Positions 35,327 to 44,635 of a stretch of 64,000 nt of DNA are shown in pieces. Every line of letters starts with the position of its first letter. The stretch's first letter is position 1. A program made the position numbers and the translations under genes. The DNA is from Russula earlei (Eukaryota > Basidiomycota > Agaricomycetes > Russulales > Russulaceae). Location: NCBI GenBank assembly GCA_025769875.1, contig JAGFNK010000160.1, positions 41,992-105,991 of the forward strand, written 5' to 3'. Below the pieces are notes generated by a model. The model saw nothing but the letters and a program-made list of their open reading frames with translations, searched no databases and was not told the origin of the DNA.

Positions 35327-38300
35327 ATGACCCAGAACTTTACCCCCAATTGTTCTTTACTGTCTGCTTTTTATGAGACAATAAAGAAAAAATTACCTCT
35401 TATTGTAGCGATCTTCTGTACCTGTTTTACTGTTGTTCCCTTGCTGGCAAATACCGGTGGCAAAATGCCTGCTGATGCCAGCTATGTAAGTAGTGGTAAC
35501 AGGATCGTAACAGCTGTCAACAGCCCCAAAGAAGATCCATTGGTTACCCGGCTTGTACAGGGTGCGTTTAAACACAATCCTTATACAGAGAAGGAAGAAA
35601 AAGCAAAAGAACAAGCCAACAATGGCAATAACCCTTCTCTCAGCGATGTCTTGAACCCGGATGGCACCATTAGGAACGGGGCAGAAGGCAGTTTCAATAC
35701 CCGTGGGTTCCATCTTGGCCAAACAGCTGATGGTGCCCCTCGTTTTATGCCCGACCAAACCAATCTTGATTGTAACACCCAATGGGATACCCGCTTTAGC
35801 ACTATCGGTGCCAATGGTAATGTGAATGCTGTTGCGGTGGCAGGTGGAAAGGTATATATAGGTGGTTTATTTACCAATGCCGGTAACCAGGCGGCCTCAT
35901 CCCTCGCAGTTTGGGATGGAACCTCCTGGAGTAGCCTGGGCACAGTTGATGCTTCGGTATTAGCGCTGGTGGTTAGTGGTAATAATTTGTACGTAGGAGG
36001 CGCCTTTACCACTGCAGGCGGTATATCTGCTTTACACATAGCAACCTATAATATACAAACCGGTGTTTGGACTGCAATGGGTAGTGGTTTTACCGGTACC
36101 AATGTTGCAGCCCTGGCTGTTGATACCAACGGTAATATATATGCCGGTGGAACTTTCACCGCTTCCGGCGGTACTACCGTTAACAATATCGCTAAATGGA
36201 ATGGCAGTGCCTGGAGTGCATTGGATAATGGGGTGAACAATACTGTGAATGTCATAGCTGTGAGTGGCAGTAATGTATACGCAGGCGGCACCTTTACTAC
36301 AGCCGGCAGCAGCAGTACTACTGTTAACCGTATAGCCCTTTGGAATGGCAGTGCCTGGAGCGCATTGGGTACAGGCGCAAATGCTACCGTAAATGGCATT
36401 GCTATCATTGGCAGTAATGTATACATCGGCGGTTCTTTTACCTCGGTGAATAGTATTGCAAACAGCCATATAGCTGCCTGGAACAGCACCAACAGTAGCT
36501 GGAATACACCCCCTACGAATATGATCACCAGCGGTACAATAAATACACTGGCTGCCAACGGAACAGATCTGTATTTAGGCGGCAGTTTAACCACTGTAGG
36601 CCCCACTGGTAGCGTTATTACTGTTAACCGTATAGCCATCTGGCATACCGCCAGCAGTACCTGGAGTGCATTGGGCACAACAGGGGCAAATGCTACCGTA
36701 ACGGCTATCGCTTTCGATGGCGGCAATGTATACGTGGGTGGACAATTTACTTTGGTCAATACCAATATAACAGCCAACCGTATAGCCGTATGGAATACTA
36801 CCAATAGTACCTGGGCGCCATTGGATGGTGTTACGGCCAACTACGGCAATGCAGTAAATGGCAATGTATATGCCATAGCTATCAGCGGCAGTAACATATA
36901 CATAGGGGGCAATTTTACATTGGCAGGTGCAACAACGGTGAGTCGTATAGCCTTATGGAATGGCAGTACCTGGAGTAATATGGGTGGTGGCGTGAGCGGC
37001 ATCCCAGGCGGCGGCTCATCATCTGAAGTGGATGCTATAGCCATCAGCGGCAGTAATGTATATGTAGTAGGGCAGTTTACGACTGCCGCTGCCAGCGTAA
37101 CCGTGAATTGTGTAGCCTTATGGAATGGCAGTACCTGGAGCGCCGTAGGTGGAGGAGTTAGTACCTCAGCTGGTTTAACTGCTGTGTACGCCATAGTAGT
37201 GAATGGCAGTAATGTATATATAGGAGGTTGCTTTGATACCGCCGGCAGCGTAACCGTAAGTGATGTGGCCCTATGGAATGGCAGTACCTGGAGTGCAATG
37301 AGTGGTGGAACGGGCGGTCTTGGTGGCGTCAGCGGTGGTATTGTGAGAGGCATGGCGATGAGCGGCAGTAACCTGTATGTGACTGGCTTTTTTACTACTG
37401 TTGCGGGTACCAGCGTTACAGCTAATCGCATTGCCTTATGGAATGGTAGTTCCTGGAGTGCTTTAGGCACCGGCGTTGATGCCCAGGCATATTCTATTGC
37501 TATAATCGGCACCAAAGTATATGTAGGGGGTTCTTTTACAAATGCCGGTGGCATTAGCGCCAGCAGGATTGCTTACTGGGATGGCACTGCCTGGAACGCT
37601 ATGGGCTCAGGCGTTAACAATGCTGTACGAAGCGTGTTTGTTTACGGCAACAACCTGTATGCAGCAGGTAATTTTACAACAGCGAATGGCAGCAGCACTA
37701 CTGTTAACTACTTGGCTATGTGGAATGGTACCACCTGGGCTGCGGTGGGTACTGGCCTGGACAATGCTGGTTATGCCATGGCCACAGATGGAACCAGCCT
37801 CTATATAGGAGGTGCCTATTTAACAGCCAATGGTAATGCTGCCATCGGTCATTTTACCAGCTTTACACCTGCCTCTCCTTGCTGGACAGGCGCTACCGGC
37901 ACCGCCTGGGAAACCGCTTCCAACTGGAATAATAGTGTAGCTCCGCAAACAGGGGATAATGCGATCATTCCATCCACCGGTGTTACCAATGAACCCACTT
38001 TAAACAGCAATGTAACACTCGGTAGTCTTATTGTACAATCAGGCCGTACCTTAACCTTATCCGGCAGCAATACCCTGGGTGTGAGTGGTGTGTTGGAGAA
38101 TGCCGCTACTGTTACCGGTACCGGTACGGTGGTATTGAATGGAACCAGTGCCCAAACAATCGCCGACAGTACAGGCACTATTAATAATCTTACTTTAAAT
38201 AATACTGCCGGGGCAACTATTGGCAGCGGCAGTAACGACCTGACTATTACAGGTACTTATACACCCACAGCGGGCACTTTAACAACAAATAGTAATCTTA

Positions 38301-39865
38301 TTTTAGCCAGCACGGCAACTGCAACAGCCAAAGTAGCCGCAGGTAGTAATAGTGGTGGCTATATCAGTGGAGCAGTAACTGTACAACGTTACCTGAAAAC
38401 CAATACCGGCAGCTATGGTACACGCAGGTGGTGGTTACTGGCAGCACCTATAGCCAGCAGCAGTAACCTTACTTTGGCCAATAGCTGGCAGCAAACCATC
38501 CATATAACAGGCAGTGGTAGTGGTGGCACCGGCAGCGCTTGTACTGCTGGCAGCACCAGCTCACAACCCGGTGTATACAGCAATGGCTTTGATATTACCG
38601 GTGGCAATACAGCCGGCATCTATAATTACAACGACAACAATATTACCGGCAGTAAATGGACCGTACTCAGCGGTACCAATGGTACTAATTATCTCGCCGC
38701 AGGTAATGGTTACCGTGTATTGGTAAGAGGCGACCGAAATGTACAGGGCTGTGCCTTGTTGTTCACCAACCCGCCAGCGCCAGGTACGGATGTAACACTG
38801 AGCGCAACAGGTAACCTGCAACAAGGTAGCCTCATACTCAACCTGGTTAAAACAGCAGCCAATGGCATGAACTTTATGGGTAATCCTTATCCTTCCGAGA
38901 TCAGCTTTACGGCATTCCAGGCATCCAATAGTACATTAACCAATAGCTACTGGACTTATTATCCTGCCAATGCAGCCGGCGTGTATTCTGTATATAGCGC
39001 TGGTACCGTAACCAATGTGCCGGCATCTTACAATATCAATCCTGCCATCATCGCACCCGGCCAGGCTTTCTTTATCCAAAACAATACCAGTACCAGCAGT
39101 ATTACTTTCAATGAGAGTCATAAATCAGGCAACACACAGTATGGCTTGTTTGGAGGGGCCGATAACCAGGTGCCTTTATGGAATGGTGATGTACGCATTG
39201 GTTTATTAACCAATGATTCGGCAGCTAACCGTATTGATGAAGCCGTGATCCGCTTTGGTACACAGGTGACAGATAAGAACGAATACAACAGCAACTGGGA
39301 TGCTTTGAGTTTAAACGAAGGCAGCCAGTATATCCAAACACTGAAAGACAGCAATCGTTTGGCCATCCAAACCCGCAACCAATGGTATACAAACGATACG
39401 GTTTTATTGAATGTTAAGTCCGGTACAGCCAGCCTGAAACTCTACTTCACAGAGTTTGCCGGTCTGCCTGACCAGGAGATCTGGTTGGTAGATAAGTATA
39501 CACACACCACGCAGAAGATCACTGATAACCCGGTATACAACTTTGCCGTAACAGCAACAGACAGCGCCAGCTATGGCAGTGGCCGTTTTATGGTGGTATT
39601 TGGCGCGGCTAAACCGGTTGTGAATAATGCCTCTGGTTGTATGGTATATCCGAACCCGGTTACCAGTACACTTACCGTAAGAAGCAAAACAGCCATCTAT
39701 ACTGTACGATTGATCGATGCTACCGGCCGGGTGTCACTAACCCAAAGCAATATTAACAATACACAGGTTACTATGCAGGTAAGCCCGCTGGCAACCGGTG
39801 TATACTTTGTGGAAGTGACCGATGTACAGGGACATATTTCTTTACAAAAAATAGTGAAGCATTAA
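35327..39865 (+). CDS. Giant secreted beta-propeller repeat protein with T9SS sorting domain
   Basis: 1512 residues from ATG 35327 (MTQNFTPNC), with ATG 35303 as alternative; the hydrophobic leader is KLPLIVAIFCTCFTVVPLLA. From about residue 155 to 840 there are 14 repeats recognisable by xYxGGxFTxxG followed by a WNGSxWSALGxG half; 14 units would make two seven-bladed propellers (inference). Then come PCWTGATGTAWETASNWNNSVAPQ, a right-handed-helix-like stretch (LTLSGSNTLGVSG), a jelly-roll-like region and a type A T9SS tail (MVYPNPVTSTLTVRS ... GVYFVEVTDVQG). Rich in Thr, Ser, Asn and Gly and poor in Cys. No catalytic motif; surface binding or adhesion is likely. Confidence 0.8.
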   Translation: MTQNFTPNCSLLSAFYETIKKKLPLIVAIFCTCFTVVPLLANTGGKMPADASYVSSGNRIVTAVNSPKEDPLVTRLVQGAFKHNPYTEKEEKAKEQANNGNNPSLSDVLNPDGTIRNGAEGSFNTRGFHLGQTADGAPRFMPDQTNLDCNTQWDTRFSTIGANGNVNAVAVAGGKVYIGGLFTNAGNQAASSLAVWDGTSWSSLGTVDASVLALVVSGNNLYVGGAFTTAGGISALHIATYNIQTGVWTAMGSGFTGTNVAALAVDTNGNIYAGGTFTASGGTTVNNIAKWNGSAWSALDNGVNNTVNVIAVSGSNVYAGGTFTTAGSSSTTVNRIALWNGSAWSALGTGANATVNGIAIIGSNVYIGGSFTSVNSIANSHIAAWNSTNSSWNTPPTNMITSGTINTLAANGTDLYLGGSLTTVGPTGSVITVNRIAIWHTASSTWSALGTTGANATVTAIAFDGGNVYVGGQFTLVNTNITANRIAVWNTTNSTWAPLDGVTANYGNAVNGNVYAIAISGSNIYIGGNFTLAGATTVSRIALWNGSTWSNMGGGVSGIPGGGSSSEVDAIAISGSNVYVVGQFTTAAASVTVNCVALWNGSTWSAVGGGVSTSAGLTAVYAIVVNGSNVYIGGCFDTAGSVTVSDVALWNGSTWSAMSGGTGGLGGVSGGIVRGMAMSGSNLYVTGFFTTVAGTSVTANRIALWNGSSWSALGTGVDAQAYSIAIIGTKVYVGGSFTNAGGISASRIAYWDGTAWNAMGSGVNNAVRSVFVYGNNLYAAGNFTTANGSSTTVNYLAMWNGTTWAAVGTGLDNAGYAMATDGTSLYIGGAYLTANGNAAIGHFTSFTPASPCWTGATGTAWETASNWNNSVAPQTGDNAIIPSTGVTNEPTLNSNVTLGSLIVQSGRTLTLSGSNTLGVSGVLENAATVTGTGTVVLNGTSAQTIADSTGTINNLTLNNTAGATIGSGSNDLTITGTYTPTAGTLTTNSNLILASTATATAKVAAGSNSGGYISGAVTVQRYLKTNTGSYGTRRWWLLAAPIASSSNLTLANSWQQTIHITGSGSGGTGSACTAGSTSSQPGVYSNGFDITGGNTAGIYNYNDNNITGSKWTVLSGTNGTNYLAAGNGYRVLVRGDRNVQGCALLFTNPPAPGTDVTLSATGNLQQGSLILNLVKTAANGMNFMGNPYPSEISFTAFQASNSTLTNSYWTYYPANAAGVYSVYSAGTVTNVPASYNINPAIIAPGQAFFIQNNTSTSSITFNESHKSGNTQYGLFGGADNQVPLWNGDVRIGLLTNDSAANRIDEAVIRFGTQVTDKNEYNSNWDALSLNEGSQYIQTLKDSNRLAIQTRNQWYTNDTVLLNVKSGTASLKLYFTEFAGLPDQEIWLVDKYTHTTQKITDNPVYNFAVTATDSASYGSGRFMVVFGAAKPVVNNASGCMVYPNPVTSTLTVRSKTAIYTVRLIDATGRVSLTQSNINNTQVTMQVSPLATGVYFVEVTDVQGHISLQKIVKH

Positions 39866-39911
39866 TCAATAACGGTAAGGCAATCATTCAACAACAAAAA
39901 CAACAAATATT

Positions 39912-40124
39912 ATGCGACCTGCTATATATATCAAAAGAACCTTGCTAACAGTAATGCTACTGGTATCAATGGCCATAGTAAGTAATGCACAGGATGGTTT
40001 TGGTGATCCTCCCGGTGATGATGCGCCAATAGACGGAGGTTTATCCTTACTGGTGGCTGCCGGTGTGGGTTATGGGGTAAAGAAGATCTATGCACGAAAG
40101 AAAAGTATTACAACAGAGGAATAA
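39912..40124 (+). CDS. 70-residue PID-type sorting-tail protein
   Basis: Signal peptide MRPAIYIKRTLLTVMLLVSMAIVSNAQ, a short acidic spacer (DGFGDPPGDDA), the motif PIDGG, a hydrophobic segment LSLLVAAGVGYGV and a basic end KKIYARKK. This three-part tail matches what I recall as the PID-CTERM sorting signal of Bacteroidota. Almost nothing remains besides leader and tail (about 11 residues). It lies 46 bp behind the giant propeller protein, in the same direction and followed by a strong terminator, so the two are probably co-transcribed. Confidence 0.75.
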   Translation: MRPAIYIKRTLLTVMLLVSMAIVSNAQDGFGDPPGDDAPIDGGLSLLVAAGVGYGVKKIYARKKSITTEE

Positions 40125-40152
40125 TTCACTTGTTTAACCCTAAACCGTGAAT

Positions 40153-40183
40153 AAAGGCCGCTCCTGTTGAGGAGTGGCCTTTT
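40153..40183 (+). terminator. Strong terminator after the propeller/PID gene pair
   Basis: AAAGGCCGCTCCT (40153-40165) pairs with AGGAGTGGCCTTT (40170-40182) around GTTG, with A and T tracts on the two sides. Confidence 0.9.
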
Positions 40184-40256
40184 ATAATTTATAATGCATC
40201 ATTCATAACTCCTTATTCATAATTCATCATTAGTTATCCTAATTTGCAGGGCTAAG

Positions 40257-42332
40257 ATGAAAAGACTATTTCTTTTTACGATATCCATGACTGTGGTTGT
40301 ATTGTGTTCCGCACAAACCATCGATACTACGCATCTTCCTTCTGATACGGATACACTGGATGAGGTAACCGTAAGCGCCTTTGCTGCACAGGCAAAGAAA
40401 AAAGATGTGCCCGCTGCCATAGCCGTATTAACACAAAGCGATCTGCACCAGGGCAACAATGGTTCTATGCTACCCGTTTTTAATACCATTCCCGGTGTTC
40501 GGATGGAAGAACGTTCGCCCGGCAGCTACCGCTTATCGCTTCGTGGCAGCCTGTTGCGTTCTCCTTTTGGCGTAAGGGATGTGAAGGTATACTGGAATGA
40601 TATTATGCTTACGGATGCCGGTGGTAATACCTATCTGCAACTGGTTGACCTGAACCAGCTACAATCCGTAGAGATCATTAAAGGGCCTGCCAGTAGCTTG
40701 TATGGCGCAAATACAGGCGGTGCTGTGATACTCCGTTCCGGTGATAATACCCATATGCCGGGTAATACCCTACAGGCTGTCTTGGGTGGCGGTTCTTATG
40801 GATCATTCAATGAACAGCTCGGGTGGCAGTATAGTAACAAAGGCTTTTATAGCAGTGTGCAACAAAGCCATCAGCAGGCAGATGGTTATCGCCAGCAAAC
40901 CGCTATGCGAAGGGATGCTATTAAGTGGGATGGGAGCGTGGCTCTTTCTGCTAAGGAGAAGCTCTCTTTTATTGGCTTTTATACAGACCTGTATTATGGT
41001 ACACCTGGTGGTATTACGTTGCAACAAATGCAGCAGGACCCTACCCTGGCGCGCCAGCCCGGTGGCGGATTCCCCGGTGCGGTTCAACAGAAAGCTGCCA
41101 TTTATAATAAAACCGCGTTTGGTGGTATTAGCCTTGCATCAACCTTCGCCCATGGATGGTATAATACTACTACGCTTACCCTTAACCATACCGGCTTTGA
41201 CAATCCTTTTATTTTGGATTATGAAAAGCGCAATGAATGGAACTATGGGGGCAGAACTACTTTTGGCTGGCATACGGTAACCCATAACATACAATGGCAT
41301 ACATTGTTTGGTGCAGAATGGCAGCAGAATCAATCGCATATCAACGACTATGGCAATGCAGGTGGTATGCCTGATACCGTACAGTTTATGGATAAAGCGG
41401 GTGTAACCCAATACTTCCTGTATGCACAGGAGAATATACAGGTGGGAGCCAGGTGGCTGGTGCAGTTGGGTGTTAGCGATAACCGGCAGTTGTATCATTA
41501 CCGCAGAACAACAGATACCAGTATGCATGCTGACCAGCAAAAAGATGATGGCGCTTTATTGGCGCCACGCTTTAGCGTGTTATACAGGATTAACCCTGTC
41601 GTGAGCGCTTATGGTGTAATTGCCAAAGGATTTTCACCACCGGCCCTGGCGGAGATCATACCACCTGATAAAACCTATCATGGTGACCTGAAGCCGGAAT
41701 ATGGCTGGAACTATGAAGCAGGTATTAAAGGTGCTATATGGAACAACAGGTTGTTGTTTGATGCTTCGGTATATTGGTTTGGTTTGCAGAATGCGATTGT
41801 GAGCCGCACCAATACCGTAGGGCAACAATACTTTGTAAATGCGGGTAATACAGTGCAAAATGGTGCGGAGGTTTGGCTAAAGGCTTACCTGGTTCATAAC
41901 AATAAACGGTTTGTTCGTTCATTGGCGGTATTGGAATCATTTAGTTACCAGCCATATCATTTTGGAACCTATACTTATCCTGGCGGTGATAACTCCGGTA
42001 ATAAATTAACAGGCGTACCGCGTACTATATCTGTTACAGGAATTGAACTGGTAACAAAGCCTGGCCTGGTGGCGAACGTGTTTTTAAACAATACTTCTTC
42101 TATTCCCTTAACAGATGCCAACGATGCATTTGCCAGTGCATATCATTTGTTACAGGCAAAGATCGGCTATCGCCATAGCACGAGGCATTACCGGTACGAG
42201 TTGTATGCAGGCGGTGATAATTTATTGAATGAAGTGTATAGCCTGGGTAATGATATTAATGCCGCAGGCAAACGATTCTATAACCCTTCGCCCGCGCGGA
42301 ACTATTATATCGGCTTATGGGTAAGCTTGTGA
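40257..42332 (+). CDS. TonB-dependent outer-membrane receptor
   Basis: 691 residues, signal peptide ending VVLCSAQ. TonB box DTLDEVTVSAF, plug domain (SMLPVFNTIPGVRMEERSPGSYRLSLRG, VKVYWNDIMLTDAGGNTYLQLVDLNQLQSVEIIKGPASSLYGANTGGAVIL) and a barrel with the C-terminal aromatic end YIGLWVSL. It has neither a carboxypeptidase-like N-terminal domain nor a SusD partner, so it is a classical siderophore/metal/cofactor-type receptor rather than SusC. The ligand cannot be read from the sequence. Confidence 0.92.
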   Translation: MKRLFLFTISMTVVVLCSAQTIDTTHLPSDTDTLDEVTVSAFAAQAKKKDVPAAIAVLTQSDLHQGNNGSMLPVFNTIPGVRMEERSPGSYRLSLRGSLLRSPFGVRDVKVYWNDIMLTDAGGNTYLQLVDLNQLQSVEIIKGPASSLYGANTGGAVILRSGDNTHMPGNTLQAVLGGGSYGSFNEQLGWQYSNKGFYSSVQQSHQQADGYRQQTAMRRDAIKWDGSVALSAKEKLSFIGFYTDLYYGTPGGITLQQMQQDPTLARQPGGGFPGAVQQKAAIYNKTAFGGISLASTFAHGWYNTTTLTLNHTGFDNPFILDYEKRNEWNYGGRTTFGWHTVTHNIQWHTLFGAEWQQNQSHINDYGNAGGMPDTVQFMDKAGVTQYFLYAQENIQVGARWLVQLGVSDNRQLYHYRRTTDTSMHADQQKDDGALLAPRFSVLYRINPVVSAYGVIAKGFSPPALAEIIPPDKTYHGDLKPEYGWNYEAGIKGAIWNNRLLFDASVYWFGLQNAIVSRTNTVGQQYFVNAGNTVQNGAEVWLKAYLVHNNKRFVRSLAVLESFSYQPYHFGTYTYPGGDNSGNKLTGVPRTISVTGIELVTKPGLVANVFLNNTSSIPLTDANDAFASAYHLLQAKIGYRHSTRHYRYELYAGGDNLLNEVYSLGNDINAAGKRFYNPSPARNYYIGLWVSL

Positions 42333-42336
42333 GTGT

Positions 42337-42374
42337 AACACTAAGAGCACAAGGAACACTGAGATGCCACTAAG
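42337..42374. repeat. Dispersed 38-nt intergenic repeat, copy B, with inverted partner
   Basis: Matches the copy at 4596-4633 at 35 of 38 positions by eye. CACAAGGAACACT (42348-42360) is complementary to 42437-42449, so it forms the left arm of a long hairpin between the TonB receptor and the convergent lipoprotein gene. Confidence 0.8.
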
Positions 42375-42465
42375 GTTAGTTATTAATAGTTAATACTGTT
42401 AGCCAGTTGCGATATTAAAATACTTAGTGAAGGCTAAGTGTTCCTTGTGTTCTTGTGGTAAATCT

Positions 42466-43116
42466 CTATTCCGGGCTATAGTGGTAGTTCTGCATATTCA
42501 GCAGATCTTTCAGGTCGCGCATCTTGGATTTGTTGGTGGAGAGCAGCTGCATGCTTTTTGTTTTAAAGCGTTGCCCTGTGAATGCCTCTATCGGTTCTTT
42601 GGAGGTAATTTGCCGTTGTTTGCACAGCGCTGTATTCTCTTCGAGAAAGTATACTTTTTCGGTTAAAGTGGATGTTGCATCCTCCACAGTATATGCAAAG
42701 TCCCTCGCTATCTTTAATTCGTTATGCTCAAAGTAATACTGGTGATTACTGTAACCGCCTTCTCCACAATTGCTTTTAATCAGGAACAGGCGATTACCAT
42801 TTGATTTGTCTTTTAATTCCAGGCAGGCGCCGCAACAATCTCCCCAGCAATAGCCATCTGTGCGCTCTTTTGTTACAGAGGCATCGGTGCTCATATCGTT
42901 GATCGCTTTGTCGAGCACTACAAAACCTGTGCGTATCTCATCCTGTTTAAGATCCTGCAAAGAAGTGGTATCCTGCGATACGGTATAATAAGCCGTATCA
43001 ACCGCTAATGGTTGCAGCCGGAAGGTGGTGTCTTTGTTGTTTAAATAATAGGCATGGCCGTCGTCGTTGCAGGAGAAAAGGAAAATAGAAAAAGCGACAA
43101 CAATAACTACTCTCAT
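42466..43116 (-). CDS. Cysteine-cluster lipoprotein of unknown function
   Basis: 216 residues from ATG 43116 (MRVVIVVAFSIFLFSCNDDG), with the lipobox Cys at residue 16. The mature part has an unusual cluster YCWGDCCGACLELK around residue 90, a further Cys in KSNCGEGGYSNHQYYF and one in NTALCKQRQ. The C-terminal part is charged and helical (STNKSKMRDLKDLLNMQNYH). No known domain is recognised. The Cys pattern could bind metal or form disulfides (inference). It is convergent with the TonB receptor gene, separated by an inverted repeat. Confidence 0.7.
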   Translation of the reverse strand: MRVVIVVAFSIFLFSCNDDGHAYYLNNKDTTFRLQPLAVDTAYYTVSQDTTSLQDLKQDEIRTGFVVLDKAINDMSTDASVTKERTDGYCWGDCCGACLELKDKSNGNRLFLIKSNCGEGGYSNHQYYFEHNELKIARDFAYTVEDATSTLTEKVYFLEENTALCKQRQITSKEPIEAFTGQRFKTKSMQLLSTNKSKMRDLKDLLNMQNYHYSPE

Positions 43117-43225
43117 AAGCACAATGAAGCGATGATTGGTGGATGAAATGGTCATCGGCTCTTCATTGCATTTGGATTAGGGGCTGAAGATAGGGAACGG
43201 CCGCTAATGAAAATGGGATTTATGC

Positions 43226-43747
43226 TTAAAATTTAATGCTGAATTGCCCGTTGGTAATGGGTAAGGTAGTAGGAACCGATGCATCGCTGGTATAATTGTA
43301 TAAATATACCTGGCCGGAGAAGGTTCCGGAAACAGCAGTATCGCTAAGCGTGGTAATGGTTACCTGGGTAACAGTGGTTGCTGTAGTTGCATTGATATAT
43401 AGATTGGAATTGCTGGCGCTTACAAATTGCGTATAAGCAATAGCTGCCAGATGCGTAGTGTCAGTTCCGGTATAGGTTCCTGCGATAAGATTACCAAGGG
43501 CAGTAAGATTGAGTTGTATTGAATTAGAAGTATTAATGCCGCCCTGGTACCCGGTAATAGTCAGGTAAGAGGCAGCAGAAGTGGCAGATTGAGTAGCTGC
43601 AGCAGCGCTGTTAAAAGTCATGGTAGTGCCGCCTACGGTAGCTGAAATGGTGCCTTTGCCGGGTACTACATTGTTAGCGTCTTTTTTACAGGCATTGCAA
43701 ACCAGTAATACAGCAAAAAAAGCAAGGGAAAGGAATTGTTTCTTCAT
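43226..43747 (-). CDS. Small Thr/Ser-rich lipoprotein
   Basis: 173 residues; leader MKKQFLSLAFFAVLLVCNACKKD with the lipobox Cys in CNACKK. The mature part is beta-rich (GTISATVGGTTMTFNSAAAA ... ITGYQGGINTSNSIQLNLTALG ... GTFSGQVYLYNY) and ends TNGQFSIKF, in the style of DUF6252-type lipoproteins. No catalytic residues are apparent. It is separated by 29 bp from the AraC gene end upstream in the same direction. Confidence 0.75.
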   Translation of the reverse strand: MKKQFLSLAFFAVLLVCNACKKDANNVVPGKGTISATVGGTTMTFNSAAAATQSATSAASYLTITGYQGGINTSNSIQLNLTALGNLIAGTYTGTDTTHLAAIAYTQFVSASNSNLYINATTATTVTQVTITTLSDTAVSGTFSGQVYLYNYTSDASVPTTLPITNGQFSIKF

Positions 43748-43775
43748 AAATCAATGGGAATATCAGGTACTATGA

Positions 43776-44570
43776 TCAATTTAGTTGTGAAGGCGCTGCC
43801 CCATACGCTTTTTTAAAGGCGAAAGAGAAATGGGAGAAATCCTTGAACCCTACTTCGAGGTATACATCAGAGGGCTTCCATCCTTTCTCTTTAATGAGGT
43901 ACCACGCATCATTCAGGCGTTTTTGCTGGATCCAGCGATTGGGAGAAGTATGGAAGATCTTCTCAAAATCTCTTTTAAAAGTGGCCAGGCTTCTACCGGT
44001 GAGGTAGGCAAAACGGTTGAGGTCTACATTAAACTTATAGTGTTCATTCATGTATGCTTCCAGGTCAATTTTACCGGGCTCGCTGAAATCGAATAACACA
44101 TCCTTTAAACCGGGATGGGTTTCCAGCAGGATCATAATAGCCTCTCTTACCTTAATGGTGTTCAGGAGCTTATTGGTATCCTCCGGGCGGTTAAGGTAAG
44201 GCGTTAAAGAGTCGATATAATTCCTGAACAAGGGATTGGCTGGTAAATGAAGCGCGCCTTCTCCTGTATAGGGATAGATTACGGGCAGGTTAAGCTCTTG
44301 GCTCATACTGCGTAAAGTAGGTTGGTCCATCGTAATGGAAACAGACCGGTATTCCCCGCCCGGAGGTGGGTACTTGGTATACCGGCATAACTGGTTCTTT
44401 CGTAAAAACTGGAAGCCGCCTTGTTCAAAGAGATAAGATTTGTTACCGATATGCATCGCATTACTGCCCGCAAAAGTGTAGGAGAATACATGATCCTGTA
44501 TAAACTGTTCTCCCTCACTGCTTTTCTGTGAATAACAGGAGTATAAGATAGGTGGCCTTTGTGCTGTCAT
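43776..44570 (-). CDS. AraC-family transcriptional regulator
   Basis: 264 residues. An N-terminal cupin-like sensing half (HVFSYTFAGSNAMHIGNKSYLFEQGGFQFLRKNQLCRYTKYPP) and the C-terminal double HTH: FNVDLNRFAYLTGRSLATFKRDFEKIFHTSPNRWIQQKRLNDAWYLI and WKPSDVYLEVGFKDFSHFSFAFKKAYGAAPSQLN. The ligand and targets are unknown. It follows the aldehyde dehydrogenase gene in the same direction, separated by a 19-bp-stem hairpin, so it probably has its own control. Confidence 0.93.
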   Translation of the reverse strand: MTAQRPPILYSCYSQKSSEGEQFIQDHVFSYTFAGSNAMHIGNKSYLFEQGGFQFLRKNQLCRYTKYPPPGGEYRSVSITMDQPTLRSMSQELNLPVIYPYTGEGALHLPANPLFRNYIDSLTPYLNRPEDTNKLLNTIKVREAIMILLETHPGLKDVLFDFSEPGKIDLEAYMNEHYKFNVDLNRFAYLTGRSLATFKRDFEKIFHTSPNRWIQQKRLNDAWYLIKEKGWKPSDVYLEVGFKDFSHFSFAFKKAYGAAPSQLN

Positions 44571-44589
44571 TGAGGCTGCAAGTTACAAA

Positions 44590-44634
44590 TTACCAGTTGC
44601 AGGTTGCCAGTTACCGGCAACCTGTAACTGGTAA
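44590..44634. repeat. 19-bp-stem inverted repeat of CCAGTTGCAGGTTGCC words
   Basis: TTACCAGTTGCAGGTTGCC (44590-44608) pairs with 44616-44634 except for one G-T wobble, around a 7-nt loop. It starts right after the aldehyde dehydrogenase stop on the minus strand and probably ends that transcript. Confidence 0.8.
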
Positions 44635-44635
44635 C

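Noticed and set aside
36046..37554. Two long minus-strand frames rich in Pro, Val and Leu
   Set aside because: Antisense shadows of the propeller repeats; periodic composition mirrors the plus-strand repeat.
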